Under the pieces are notes generated by a model. It searched no databases, was not told where the DNA came from, and worked only from the letters and a program-made list of their open reading frames with translations. Both the position numbers and the translations under genes were made by a program. A stretch of DNA of 64,000 nt from Bordetella genomosp. 13 (GTDB lineage Bacteria; Pseudomonadota; Gammaproteobacteria; Burkholderiales; Burkholderiaceae_B): the NCBI RefSeq assembly GCF_007679965.1, contig NZ_VEHL01000001.1, positions 496,001 to 560,000 of the forward strand. The letters are read 5' to 3'. Each line of letters starts with the position of its first letter. Position 1 is the stretch's first letter. Below, piece by piece: positions 1-8,134 of the stretch.

Positions 1-408
1 CTGCTGCCCCGTGCGCCGAAGATTGCGCCCGGGGAATTGATCGAACTGGGCGAAGCGTATGCCCGCGATACCGGTTATCCGATCCAGTACCAGTGGACCT
101 TGCTCAAGGGCGTCAACGATGGCGACGACGAGCTCGATGCCGTCGTGCGCCTGCTCAAGGGCAAGTACGGCGTGCTCAACGTCATTCCGTTCAACAGCCT
201 CGAAGGGGACGACTACCAGCGTCCGGACCCCGAGCGTATCCAGGAGATCGTCCGCAATCTGCACAGCCGCGGCGTGCTGACCAAGGTGCGCAACAGCGCC
301 GGGCAGGATGTGGACGCCGGCTGCGGGCAGTTGCGGGCCCGGGCCGTGGGGGCGGAGCAGGTCGTCGAGTTGCGGCGCGGGCGCGCCGCAAGGCGCGAAG
401 CCGCCTAG
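1..408 (+). CDS. RlmN-like 23S rRNA (adenine-C2) methyltransferase, C-terminal part
   Basis: This is the C-terminal third of a radical SAM methylase of the RlmN/Cfr family; the reading frame is open from base 1, so the start lies outside the window. The family methylates C2 of adenosine (A2503 of 23S rRNA, and some tRNAs) by a two-cysteine mechanism. The visible part has the family-typical LLKGVNDGDDEL segment, then a KYGVLNVIPFNSLEG strand, then the VRNSAGQDVDAGCGQL block. The Cys in that block matches the cysteine that carries the methyl-enzyme intermediate. The CX3CX2C iron-sulphur motif would lie upstream and cannot be checked. The tail after the Cys is Arg/Ala-rich and probably variable. 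Because the canonical RlmN differs somewhat (DAACGQL), this could be a second RlmN-like paralogue. Confidence 0.8.
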   Translation: MLPRAPKIAPGELIELGEAYARDTGYPIQYQWTLLKGVNDGDDELDAVVRLLKGKYGVLNVIPFNSLEGDDYQRPDPERIQEIVRNLHSRGVLTKVRNSAGQDVDAGCGQLRARAVGAEQVVELRRGRAARREAA

Positions 409-434
409 GACGCCCTGCGAGGGCGCCAGGCGGC
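400..434. terminator. Nested hairpin between convergent genes
   Basis: An outer 7-bp stem (GCCGCCT at 400-406 with AGGCGGC at 428-434) encloses a 6-bp stem (CGCCCT 411-416, AGGGCG 420-425). It overlaps the stop codon of the methylase gene and lies before the stop of the convergent hydrolase gene. No T-run follows, so it is only a candidate bidirectional terminator. Confidence 0.4.
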
Positions 435-454
435 GTGTGCGGGGCGCGGAAGAC

Positions 455-1297
455 TCAGGCCTTCACGAAAGCCAGCAGGTCCGGATTGATGACGTCGGCG
501 TTCACGGTCAGCATGCCGTGCGAATAGCCCTTGTAGACCTTCAGGGTGCCGTTCTTCAGCAGCTTGACGGACAGTTCGGCGGAGGCGCCGATGGGAACGA
601 CCTGGTCATCGTCGCCGTGCAGCACCAGGGTGGGCACGGTGATCTGCTTCAGGTCTTCGGTCTGGTCGGTTTCCGAGAACGCCTTGATGCCTTCGTAATG
701 GGCCTTGGCGCTGCCCATCATGCCTTGGCGCCACCAGTTCTGGATGACGCCGGGGGATGCCTTGGCGCCATCGCGGTTGAAGCCGTAGAACGGGCCGGTC
801 GGCACGTCCAGGAAGAATTGCGCGCGGTTCGCCGCCAGTGCCGAGCGGAATCCGTCGAAGACTTCGATCGGCAGGCCGCCGGGGTTGGAGGCCGTCTTCA
901 GCATGAGCGGCGGCACGGCGCTGACGAGAATCGCCTTGGCGACACGGCCCTGGGGCTCGCCGAACTTGGCGACGTAGCGCGCGACTTCGCCGCCGCCGGT
1001 GGAGTGGCCGATGTGCACGGCATTCCTGAGGTCCAGATGCTCGGCGACCGCGGCGGCATCGGCGGCGTAGTGATCCATGTCATGGCCTTCGCTGACCTGC
1101 TCGGAGCGGCCGTGTCCGCGGCGGTCGTGCGCCACGACGCGATAGCCTTGCTGCACGAAGAACAGCATCTGGGCGTCCCAGTCGTCCGAGGAAAGCGGCC
1201 AGCCATGATGGAAGACGATGGGCTGGGCGTCCTTCGGGCCCCAGTCCTTGTAGAAGATGTGGACGCCATCGCGGGTCTTGACGAAGCTTTCGGTCAT
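455..1297 (-). CDS. Alpha/beta hydrolase, non-haem chloroperoxidase/arylesterase type
   Basis: A 280-residue alpha/beta-fold hydrolase close to the usual 270-280 residues of the cofactor-free haloperoxidase/arylesterase group. Visible elements are the oxyanion segment FHHGWP, the strand [12 protein letters not shown], the nucleophile elbow GHSTGGGE (Ser), the acid region [10 protein letters not shown] and the catalytic His in SHGML. These enzymes hydrolyse esters and can form peracids; the substrate here is unknown. There is no signal peptide, so it should be cytoplasmic. The frame is open far upstream, but I chose the ATG at 1297 because AGGA lies about 10 bases before it and homology starts there ([13 protein letters not shown]). 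Confidence 0.85.
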   Translation of the reverse strand: MTESFVKTRDGVHIFYKDWGPKDAQPIVFHHGWPLSSDDWDAQMLFFVQQGYRVVAHDRRGHGRSEQVSEGHDMDHYAADAAAVAEHLDLRNAVHIGHSTGGGEVARYVAKFGEPQGRVAKAILVSAVPPLMLKTASNPGGLPIEVFDGFRSALAANRAQFFLDVPTGPFYGFNRDGAKASPGVIQNWWRQGMMGSAKAHYEGIKAFSETDQTEDLKQITVPTLVLHGDDDQVVPIGASAELSVKLLKNGTLKVYKGYSHGMLTVNADVINPDLLAFVKA

Positions 1298-1796
1298 TTG
1301 GTTTTTTCCTTTCTGGGCAGGGGAGAAAATGCCGCCGCGGCTGGCTCGTGCCGCGGACAGGGAAATCGCAACGGCGCGAGCGGCGCCCGTGAGCAAGACG
1401 TGGTGTGGTGCAGGGGACAATCCCGATTCCGGACCGCCATGATGGGTCGCGTTTCCTTCCCGTTGATGACGTCGCGGCAAGGGCCGCGATGAGGTCTCCG
1501 GCGGGGCGTCATGGCCGGGATATTCTTGCTGAAGACGTTCGTGCTTGTCCAGGAATCGCTGCGCCGGAAACGTGCGACCACGTCGTTCGAACGCGTGGCG
1601 ACAGCGCGTCGGACGTCGCGCCGACCCGTTCTCGCCGCGGGCGCGAGGTATGAAACGGTAACGACTGCACGATCCGGCCTGTGCGAACATCCGTCTCGCA
1701 TCCAGGGCCGCGGGCCGGCGATGGCGCCGAGGCTGAACGTCGCCATCATCCACGAGCCGCCATCCTTCCACCCGCCAAAAGGGCAAGACACCACAC
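1298..1796. other. Intergenic region without a recognised gene
   Basis: About 500 bases between two divergent genes. Open frames cross it on both strands, but they lack recognisable domains and look like products of high GC. It should hold the promoters of the hydrolase and the DUF3592 gene; I could not assign convincing -35/-10 boxes or a repeat. Confidence 0.5.
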
Positions 1797-2240
1797 ATGG
1801 GCGCCACGACGACCTCCCGCTTTTCCGCCAATTTCCTGCGCGGCCTGCTGTTCGCGCTTGTCGGCCTGTTTCTGGTGGCCAGCACCGGCTACCTGGCCTA
1901 CGAGCGCGTGCAGTTCCTGCGCACGTCCCAGGTCGCGGACGGGCGGGTGGTCGAGCTGAACGCCGGCGGCTCGCATCCCCAGATCGAGTTCGAGACCGCT
2001 GCCCACGAACGCATTTCGTACCCCCAGGGCGGAATGATCTACGGCTACGAACCGGGGCAGCAGGTGAAGGTGCGCTACATGGCCGACAACCCGCGGGCCA
2101 CCGCCGTGCTCGATACCTTCGGCGCGATGTGGGGCATGGACGCGCTGATGGCAGGCATGGGGCTCATCTTCCTGCTGGTCGGGCTGTCCGCCATCTTCCG
2201 GGGCGAGCGCGAGTCGTCGTGGTGGTATTGGCGGACCTGA
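1797..2240 (+). CDS. DUF3592-type membrane protein
   Basis: A 147-residue protein with an N-terminal membrane helix (about residues 13-35, [20 protein letters not shown]), an extracytoplasmic beta-rich domain, and a second helix near the C-terminus ([17 protein letters not shown]). The middle segment ([10 protein letters not shown], then PQIEFET, then [16 protein letters not shown]) is the pattern of DUF3592 proteins. Their function is unknown. It stands alone upstream of a VOC-family gene 88 bases away. Confidence 0.75.
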   Translation: MGATTTSRFSANFLRGLLFALVGLFLVASTGYLAYERVQFLRTSQVADGRVVELNAGGSHPQIEFETAAHERISYPQGGMIYGYEPGQQVKVRYMADNPRATAVLDTFGAMWGMDALMAGMGLIFLLVGLSAIFRGERESSWWYWRT

Positions 2241-2327
2241 TTCCGCCAGCGTTTATCATCGGGCCTCATGCCCTGCCGCGCACGGCCGCGCGTGCATCGA
2301 ATCACACGCCATAGAACCTGGAACCCC

Positions 2328-2768
2328 ATGGACATTTCCTCGACGCTGCCCCAGACCCGAACCGCCTTCCACTTCGCATTCAACGTACGCGACCTGGACG
2401 AGTCGCGGCGCTTCTACGGCCAGGTGATGGGATGCCGGGAAGGCCGCAGCACCGACACGTGGGTGGATTTCGATTTCTTCGGCCACCAGATCTCGCTGCA
2501 CCTGGGCGAGCCGTTTCCCACGGCGCGTACCGGCAAGGTGGGCAAGCATCTGGTGCCCATGCCGCACTTCGGCCTGGCGATGCTGCTGCCGCAATGGCAG
2601 GCGCTGGCCGAGCGCCTGCGCGAGCACGAGGTCGAGTTCATGCTGGAACCGCAGGTGCGCTTCGAAGGCGAACCCGGCGAGCAATGGACGATGTTCTTCC
2701 TCGATCCGTTCGGCAATCCCATCGAGGTGAAGGGGTTCCGTACGTTCGAGGCGATGTACGAGATCTGA
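2328..2768 (+). CDS. VOC-family (glyoxalase/dioxygenase fold) protein
   Basis: A 146-residue vicinal-oxygen-chelate protein. The domain runs nearly full length: FHFAFNVRDLDESRRFYGQVMG at the start, the middle strand WVDFDFFGHQISLHL, and FFLDPFGNPIEVKGF at the end, which supplies the conserved Glu ligand. The His in AFHFAFNV and the His in the PMPHFGLAM strand are candidate partner metal ligands. Members include glyoxalases, dioxygenases and resistance proteins; substrate cannot be inferred. The start at 2328 was preferred over an in-frame ATG at 2268 because the homology begins just after it. Confidence 0.8.
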   Translation: MDISSTLPQTRTAFHFAFNVRDLDESRRFYGQVMGCREGRSTDTWVDFDFFGHQISLHLGEPFPTARTGKVGKHLVPMPHFGLAMLLPQWQALAERLREHEVEFMLEPQVRFEGEPGEQWTMFFLDPFGNPIEVKGFRTFEAMYEI

Positions 2769-2771
2769 GTA

Positions 2772-3248
2772 CTACCAGTCGAAGACGCCGGTGTAGGCCT
2801 TCTGGTCGTGGGCGCCGGAATGGCACGACGCCGATTTCCCCACGTGCTCGTTCGCTTCGACCTCGTCGCCGTTCCAGCGCAGCGCCTGGCTGTAGGCAAT
2901 GCAGTCGACGCGCGGTTCGGGCTGGGGTTGGGCCTGCGGCTGGAAGTGCTGCACCAGCACGATGGGCGCGGCCTCGAGCGACTTGGTGCGCGTCTTGGCG
3001 TTGAACTTCTCGACGCGCGCGCGGCCTTCGCGGTCGGTGCCGAAACCGCACGGCCAGTCGATGGCCAGGGGCAGGACCTCACCGCTTTCACGCTGCACCC
3101 CGCACTTGCCCTGGCGGTCGACCAGCGTGTAGCGGGCGCCCTTCACGGTTACCTCGCGCGGTCCTTCCCTGGACTGGGCCTGGGCCCATGCCGACGTGGC
3201 GGCACACAGGCCGGCCAGCAGCGCAACGCGCGACAGCAAATGATTCAT
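2772..3248 (-). CDS. Secreted protein of unknown function
   Basis: A 158-residue protein with a clear Sec signal peptide (LLSRVALLAGLCAATSAWAQA, cleavage expected after AWA or AQA). The mature part has four cysteines (in GKCGV, WPCGF, VDCIA, ASCHS), which suggests two periplasmic disulphides. I do not recognise a domain. It is convergent with the VOC gene, with three bases between the stops. Confidence 0.6.
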   Translation of the reverse strand: MNHLLSRVALLAGLCAATSAWAQAQSREGPREVTVKGARYTLVDRQGKCGVQRESGEVLPLAIDWPCGFGTDREGRARVEKFNAKTRTKSLEAAPIVLVQHFQPQAQPQPEPRVDCIAYSQALRWNGDEVEANEHVGKSASCHSGAHDQKAYTGVFDW

Positions 3249-3489
3249 ATCGACCCCCCGATGCCAGTTTGAGCGGAACAGCGCGCGATTGTAGAAGGTG
3301 GGCCGCGCGGCAAACCGGAACGCACACACTTGCACACAACAGCGAAGCGGCAGCCGGCGGCCTGGCGCGCCCTCGGTTATGTCGTCATGGCAAAACAGTT
3401 CTTCGCCCGGAGGTTCCGGCTTGGTACCTTGTTCGTGTCTCCTCCCCTGTAGGGCCGGCGCGGCAAGCATGGACCGCGCTGGCCTTTTT

Positions 3490-4188
3490 TTACGTCCCGT
3501 GGCCATCCAGCCAGCGGGTGATGCTGGCGCGCGCGGCATCGGCCAACGCCGCGCCATGCCGGCGCGCATCTTCCCGGATGGTGCGCGGGTCGACGCCCGC
3601 CTGACCCAGTTCGCAGCAATGCCCCACCAGCCACGGCTCGATGCGGTTCGCGTCCGCTTCCAGGTGGAACTGCAGGCCCAGCACCGCACTGCCCACCGCG
3701 TAGGCTTGTTGCTCGCACCGGTCCGTGCTGGCCAGCAGGGTCGCATTGGCCGGCAACGCGTAGCGGTCGCCATGCCAGTGCAGCACGGGCACGCCCGCCA
3801 GCGGCGCCAATGGGGAATCGCGGCCCGCGGCGGTCAGCGTCAGCGGGCCGAAGCCGATCTCCTTGAGTTCCATGGGCGAGACCGCGGCGCCCAGCAGCCG
3901 CGCGATGAGTTGCGCGCCCAGGCAGATGCCCAGCAGCGGCTTGCCGCTGGCCAGGCGGCGTTCGATCAGGTGCAGTTCCGCGGCCAGGAAGGGATAGGCT
4001 GCCTCGTCTAAGGCGCCCAGCGGGCCGCCCAGCACGACCAGCAGGTCCGCCGAGGCGGGGTCCACCGCCGCCAGCGTGTCGACGGCGGGGTCCAGGTACC
4101 GCACGTCATAGCCGCGTTCGCGCAGCAGGGGCTCCAGCGTGCCGAGGTCTTCGAAATGGACGTGGCGCAGGGCGAGGGCGGTTTTCAT
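3490..4188 (-). CDS. Class I glutamine amidotransferase-like protein (GMP synthase GATase type)
   Basis: A 232-residue single-domain class I (triad) glutamine amidotransferase. Nucleophile Cys sits in GICLGAQLIARLLGA; the catalytic His is in LGLQFHLEAD, followed by the Glu. The N-terminal strands (DLLVVLGGPLGALDE) match the family. As a stand-alone domain it resembles YfeJ/GuaA-like glutamine amidotransferases of unclear substrate. The start codon overlaps the stop of the upstream yggS gene (ATGA at 4185-4188), so the two are probably translationally coupled. Confidence 0.85.
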   Translation of the reverse strand: MKTALALRHVHFEDLGTLEPLLRERGYDVRYLDPAVDTLAAVDPASADLLVVLGGPLGALDEAAYPFLAAELHLIERRLASGKPLLGICLGAQLIARLLGAAVSPMELKEIGFGPLTLTAAGRDSPLAPLAGVPVLHWHGDRYALPANATLLASTDRCEQQAYAVGSAVLGLQFHLEADANRIEPWLVGHCCELGQAGVDPRTIREDARRHGAALADAARASITRWLDGHGT

Positions 4189-4967
4189 GCAGGGGACTCC
4201 GTGGCGGATTCGGGCCAGTAGTGGCTGTCGGGCAGGGCGCGGGCGCCGAAGATGGCCTGGCCCACGCGTACGACGGTAGCGCCTTCCTCGATGGCCAGTT
4301 CGAAGTCGCCGGACATGCCCATGGACAGGTCGTCCAGGGCGACGCCGTGCGGCGCCTGCTGGCGCAGCCGATCCCGCAGGTCGCGCAACAGCACGAAGCA
4401 CGGGCGCACGTGCGCGGGATCGGCGGACAGCAGCGCCAGGGTCATCAGGCCGCGTACGCGCAACGCGCTGTAGGCGGGCAATGCGCGCACGAAGGCGGCC
4501 ACGTCCGAGGGCGACAGGCCGAACTTGCTGGCTTCGCCCGAGGTGTTGACCTGCACCATCACGTCCAGCGATCGTCCTTCGGCCTGCAGGCGGCGGTCCA
4601 GGGCCTCGGCCACGCGCAGGCTGTCCAGCGCCTGGAATTCGCTGGCGAAGCGGGCCACCACCTTGGCCTTGTTGGTCTGCAGATGGCCGATGACCGACCA
4701 GCGCAGCCCGGGCAGGTCGGCCAGGGCATCGGCCTTGCGTTGCGCCTCTTGCACCTTGTTTTCGCCCAAGTCGCGGCAGCCTGCGGCGTAGGCCATGCGG
4801 ATGCGGTCTTCCGGCACGGTCTTGCTGACGGGCAGAAGGCGCACGCCGGCGGGGTCGCGTCCGGCACGCGCGCAGGCGGCGCCGATCCTGGCGCGGACAG
4901 CCGCCAGATTGCGCTGGAAATCCGCGACGCTGTGCGCGGCAGGGTAGGGGGAATCATTTGTGGACAA
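4185..4967 (-). CDS. yggS: YggS/PROSC family pyridoxal phosphate homeostasis protein
   Basis: This family binds PLP without catalysis and buffers vitamin B6 and amino acid pools. The PLP lysine is in LLPVSKTVPEDRI (about residue 49); other signatures are GENKVQEAQRK, SVIGHLQTNKAK, MVQVNTSGEASKFGL and the phosphate-binding LSMGMSGDFELAIEEGATVVRVG. No ATG fits the reading frame. I chose the TTG at 4967 because GGAG lies six bases before it; a GTG slightly upstream (at 4982) is the alternative. The product is 260 residues, slightly longer than typical. It is divergent from a MocR-type regulator whose own fold binds PLP. Confidence 0.9.
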   Translation of the reverse strand: MSTNDSPYPAAHSVADFQRNLAAVRARIGAACARAGRDPAGVRLLPVSKTVPEDRIRMAYAAGCRDLGENKVQEAQRKADALADLPGLRWSVIGHLQTNKAKVVARFASEFQALDSLRVAEALDRRLQAEGRSLDVMVQVNTSGEASKFGLSPSDVAAFVRALPAYSALRVRGLMTLALLSADPAHVRPCFVLLRDLRDRLRQQAPHGVALDDLSMGMSGDFELAIEEGATVVRVGQAIFGARALPDSHYWPESATESPA

Positions 4968-5027
4968 GAGGTTCTCCACACTGCTACATTTTTGACATAG
5001 GACAAAGTTTATATTGTCGCGGGACAA
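4961..5027. promoter_or_regulatory. GACAA repeat region between yggS and the MocR-type gene
   Basis: The roughly 60-base divergent spacer holds GACAA at 4963-4967, 5001-5005 and 5023-5027, and its complement TTGTC at 5014-5018. Two of these form an inverted pair (5001-5018), and all lie next to both start codons. MocR regulators usually bind direct or inverted short repeats in such spacers, so this is a candidate operator for autoregulation and yggS control. TTGACA at 4992-4997 may serve as a -35 element, but no -10 box at normal spacing was found. Confidence 0.45.
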
Positions 5028-6335
5028 ATGGATATCACGGGAACCACAGCGTCTGAAATTTTCGACAGTGTCCGCCACGCGGTGCATGGCGGGCTCCTGC
5101 AGGCTGGCCAGGCGCTGCCGCCCGTGCGCGAGCTGGCCGAACGGCTGGGCGTCAATCGCAACACGGTGGCAGCCGCCTACGGCAAGCTCGCGGCCGCCGG
5201 CATCGCCGACACCCTCGGCCGCAACGGCACGGTGATCCGGCCGCAGGCGCGCACGGGCGAGCAAGAGGGCACGCCGCCCGAATCGCCGCTGGTGGACCTG
5301 GCCGGGGGCAGCCCGGATGCGTCCTGCCTGCCCGATCCGTTGCAGGCGTTGCGCGCGCAGGGTTACCGGCCTCCGGTATACGGGGCGCCGGTGCTGGATG
5401 CCGAACTGGAAGCCCTGGCGCGCCGCCGGCTGCTGCGCGATTGCGATAGGGAGTATCGCCTTACGCTGACGCACGGCGCGGTCGACGCCATCGAACGTCT
5501 CTTCGCCGCGTATCTCGTACCCGGCGACAAGGTGGCAGTGGAAGACCCATGCTTCCTGGGCAGCCTGAACGTGCTGCGCTGTGCGGGCCTGCAGGCAGGT
5601 CCCGTCGCGATGGACGCGCACGGCATGCTGCCCCGGGCGCTGGAAACCGTGTTGGCCGATGGCGCGCAGGCCGTGCTGTGCACGCCGCGCGCGCAGAACC
5701 CCACCGGATGCGGTCTGAACGAGCGGCGCGCGCGCGAGCTGCGGCGTGTGCTGGCGCGCTATCCGCACGTGCTGGTGATCGAGGACGACCACTTCGCGCT
5801 GCTCGCGCGCACGTCCTATTTTTCCATCGTGCCGCCCGGCGCGGCGCGCTGGGCGCTGCTGCGCTCCGTGTCGAAGTCGCTAGGGCCGGATCTGCGCATG
5901 GCCTTCGTGGCCAGCGATGCGGCCACGGCCGCGCGGCTGGGCATGCGGCTGGCGCCGGGCGCCGCGTGGGTCAGCCATCTGCTGCAGTCGGCCGTGCGCG
6001 GATTATTGGCCTCGGATCCCTCCATGGCGCGCATCGAGCAGGCCGCCGGGACCTACGCGCAGCGGCGCGAGGGGTTGATCGCGGCGCTGCAGTCGGTGGG
6101 CCTGGCGGCGATGCAGCCCTGCGACGGGCTCAACGTCTGGGTGCCCTTGCCGTGGCGGCAAGGTTCGGCCGCCGTGGTGCATGCACTGGCTCGCCTGGGC
6201 TGGTGCGTGCGCGGGGGAGAGAGCTTCGCCATCGCCACCGATGGCGCCGCGCTGCGCATCACCGCGTCGTCCTTGCCTCCCGGCGCGGCAAGGAGGTTCG
6301 CGGCGGACCTGCGGCGTTGCCTGGACGCGGCCTGA
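5028..6335 (+). CDS. MocR/GntR-family regulator with aminotransferase domain (PtsJ-like)
   Basis: A 435-residue fusion regulator. Residues 1-75 are a GntR winged helix (PPVRELAERLGVNRNTVAAAYGKL). The rest is an aspartate-aminotransferase-fold domain with the PLP-binding lysine in RSVSKSLGPDLRMAF, the Asp region VLVIEDDHFA and the cofactor loop CTPRAQNPTGCG. PLP-sensing MocR regulators (PdxR, PtsJ) control vitamin B6 or amino-compound genes. Placement head-to-head with yggS, 60 bases apart, supports a role in PLP homeostasis. Translation starts only 28 bases downstream of the GACAA repeats, consistent with autorepression. The assignment to the PtsJ subgroup is from overall similarity and context. 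Confidence 0.8.
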   Translation: MDITGTTASEIFDSVRHAVHGGLLQAGQALPPVRELAERLGVNRNTVAAAYGKLAAAGIADTLGRNGTVIRPQARTGEQEGTPPESPLVDLAGGSPDASCLPDPLQALRAQGYRPPVYGAPVLDAELEALARRRLLRDCDREYRLTLTHGAVDAIERLFAAYLVPGDKVAVEDPCFLGSLNVLRCAGLQAGPVAMDAHGMLPRALETVLADGAQAVLCTPRAQNPTGCGLNERRARELRRVLARYPHVLVIEDDHFALLARTSYFSIVPPGAARWALLRSVSKSLGPDLRMAFVASDAATAARLGMRLAPGAAWVSHLLQSAVRGLLASDPSMARIEQAAGTYAQRREGLIAALQSVGLAAMQPCDGLNVWVPLPWRQGSAAVVHALARLGWCVRGGESFAIATDGAALRITASSLPPGAARRFAADLRRCLDAA

Positions 6336-6479
6336 CCGTGCCGCGGACCACGACAATCGATTGTGCGTGCCGCGCCATTCCATGCCATGCGCCGCGGCGG
6401 GCAGTGCGAACGCCGGCGTGTCCGCGGCACTGGGCCCTGAGGCATTCCGCCGCCTATCCGTGGCGATTGCCGCCCGGCA

Positions 6480-7343
6480 TCAGGCCGGGTCGCCCCGCGC
6501 AATCCATGCCCGGGGTGACAGGCCCGTCCTGGCCGAGAATGCGCGCGACAGCGCCGATGCGTTGGCGTAGCCCAGCTCCTCGGCCAGCAGCTTGATGGGC
6601 CGCCCTTCCCGCAGCCGACTGCGCGCCAGCGCGATGCGCCAGCCGGCCAGGTAGTCGGCCGGCGTCTGGCCCACGACGTCGCGGAAGGTGGTGGCGAACG
6701 CCGTGCGCGACATGCCGGCGTAGTCGGCCATGCGTTCCAGCGGCCAGGGCTCGCCCGGATCGTCGTGCATGGCCACCAGAGCGCGGGCCAGGCGCGGGTG
6801 CGACAGGCCCGTGATCAGGCCGGGCTGGATGCCGGCCTCTTCGGGATGATCCAGCAGCCAGCGCAGCAGCTGCAGCACCACGACCTCGAACAGGCGGTCG
6901 GCCAGCAGCCGTTGGCCGCAGCGTACCTGTTCGGTTTCGGCGAACAGCAGCTCCAGCGCCGCTTCCAGGCCATGCACGCGCGCCAGCGGCAAGGCGATCA
7001 GGGCGGGCAGGGCGCGCGCCAGCGGATTTTCCGGCCCGCCGTCGAAGCGCAGCCGCGCGCACGTGAAGTCCGAACCTTCCCGCGGCGCGTTGACGAAGCG
7101 ATGCGTGACGGGACACGGATAGAACAGCAGCGTGGGCTCGTTCAGACGCAGGGTCCTGGGCACGCCGCGCGCGCCGGGGTGGCGGACCTCGAGCTGCCCG
7201 CGGCGCAGCACGTGCAGGTAGCCATGGCCTTCTGCGGCATCGAAGTGCGTGACCCCGCACAGCACGCCCGCGTGATGCAGCTGGGCTTGCACGCGGAATC
7301 GTTCAAGCAGGCCGGACAGGCGGTCGATGGGCGCGGGCGTCAT
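6480..7343 (-). CDS. AraC-family regulator with cupin sensor (AraC/cupin_6 type)
   Basis: A 287-residue protein. The N-terminal cupin-like domain (about 1-170; HHAGVLCGVTHFDAAEGHGYLHVLRRGQLEVRHP begins it) is of the type found in regulators beside AhpD-like genes. Two C-terminal helix-turn-helix motifs follow (MADYAGMSRTAFATTFRDVVGQTP and LLAEELGYANASALSRAFSARTG). It is divergent from the AhpD-like gene at 7508, its likely target. Confidence 0.85.
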   Translation of the reverse strand: MTPAPIDRLSGLLERFRVQAQLHHAGVLCGVTHFDAAEGHGYLHVLRRGQLEVRHPGARGVPRTLRLNEPTLLFYPCPVTHRFVNAPREGSDFTCARLRFDGGPENPLARALPALIALPLARVHGLEAALELLFAETEQVRCGQRLLADRLFEVVVLQLLRWLLDHPEEAGIQPGLITGLSHPRLARALVAMHDDPGEPWPLERMADYAGMSRTAFATTFRDVVGQTPADYLAGWRIALARSRLREGRPIKLLAEELGYANASALSRAFSARTGLSPRAWIARGDPA

Positions 7344-7345
7344 GG

Positions 7346-7427
7346 GTTTGAACGAAAAGATATGTTTTATGTATTGAAAGTGCTTTATGGTACATCGACC
7401 CCGGACAGAATGGATACGCGTTCAAAC
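7346..7427. promoter_or_regulatory. Widely spaced inverted repeat, candidate AraC operator
   Basis: GTTTGAACG at 7346-7354 and CGTTCAAAC at 7419-7427 are perfect 9-bp inverted copies, 73 bases centre to centre (about seven helical turns). The left copy touches the start of the AraC gene and the right lies 80 bases before the AhpD-like gene. The spacer is A/T-rich. The geometry would allow a loop; function is inferred. Confidence 0.4.
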
Positions 7428-7507
7428 ACGTACGCGGCGGGCCGAACCTGCAACGCGCTGCGCGCAGCCAGAGTCCCGCCCATTCAACCTGTTCGAGGAG
7501 TCTCGTC

Positions 7508-8041
7508 ATGTCCCGTGTCAATCTTCAAGCCGAAAACACTCCCGCCGCCAGCCAGGCGCTGCTGTCGCAGATCCATCAGGCCTTCGGTGCCACGCCCAAC
7601 ATGTTCAAGGCGGTGGCCAATTCGCCCGCCGCGCTGCAGAGCATGTGGTCCGCGTTCGGGGCCCTGGGCCGCGGCACGCTGGGCGCCAGGCTGGGCGAGC
7701 AGATCGCGGTGGCGATCGCCAACCGCAACCGCTGCGAGTACTGCCTGGCGGCGCACACGGTGCTGGGCCAGAAGGCGGGCGCGTCGTCCGCCGAGATGGC
7801 AGCCGCGCAGGTGGGGCGGTCCGAGGATCACCGCACCGCCGCGGCGCTGGCCTTCGCATTGAAGGTGGTGGAGTCGCGTGCCCAGGTCGGCGCGCAGGAC
7901 GTGGCCACGCTGCGCAGTGCGGGCTTCGACGACGGTCAGGTCGTCGAGATCCTGGCGCATGTGGCGCTCAATCTGTACACCAACTACATCAATGTGGCGC
8001 TGGACGTGCCGGTGGACTTTCCGGCGGTGGCATTGAAGTAG
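7508..8041 (+). CDS. AhpD-like carboxymuconolactone decarboxylase-family peroxidase
   Basis: A 177-residue all-helical protein of the AhpD/CMD family. The redox centre CEYCLAAH (C-X2-C-X3-H) sits in EQIAVAIANRNRCEYCLAAHTV, about residue 75-85. The Glu and His expected for proton relay are present. The helical tail (VEILAHVALNLYTNYINVALDVPVD) is typical of uncharacterised peroxidase-related members. It probably removes peroxides or alkylhydroperoxides in the cytoplasm. A GAGGAG ribosome site precedes the ATG. Confidence 0.85.
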   Translation: MSRVNLQAENTPAASQALLSQIHQAFGATPNMFKAVANSPAALQSMWSAFGALGRGTLGARLGEQIAVAIANRNRCEYCLAAHTVLGQKAGASSAEMAAAQVGRSEDHRTAAALAFALKVVESRAQVGAQDVATLRSAGFDDGQVVEILAHVALNLYTNYINVALDVPVDFPAVALK

Positions 8042-8061
8042 CCGGCCGCTTATTGCTGCTT

Positions 8062-8107
8062 TGCCGGCCGCAGCCGCGCAGCCGTATTCGCGCGAGCGCG
8101 GCCGGCA
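8062..8107. terminator. Long-stem hairpin between convergent genes
   Basis: TGCCGGCCGC (8062-8071) pairs perfectly with GCGGCCGGCA (8098-8107). It lies between the stop of the AhpD-like gene and the stop of the convergent glucarate dehydratase gene. No T-run is present. Confidence 0.45.
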
Positions 8108-8134
8108 GGTGCGCGTCCTGGCCGGCCGTACCGT

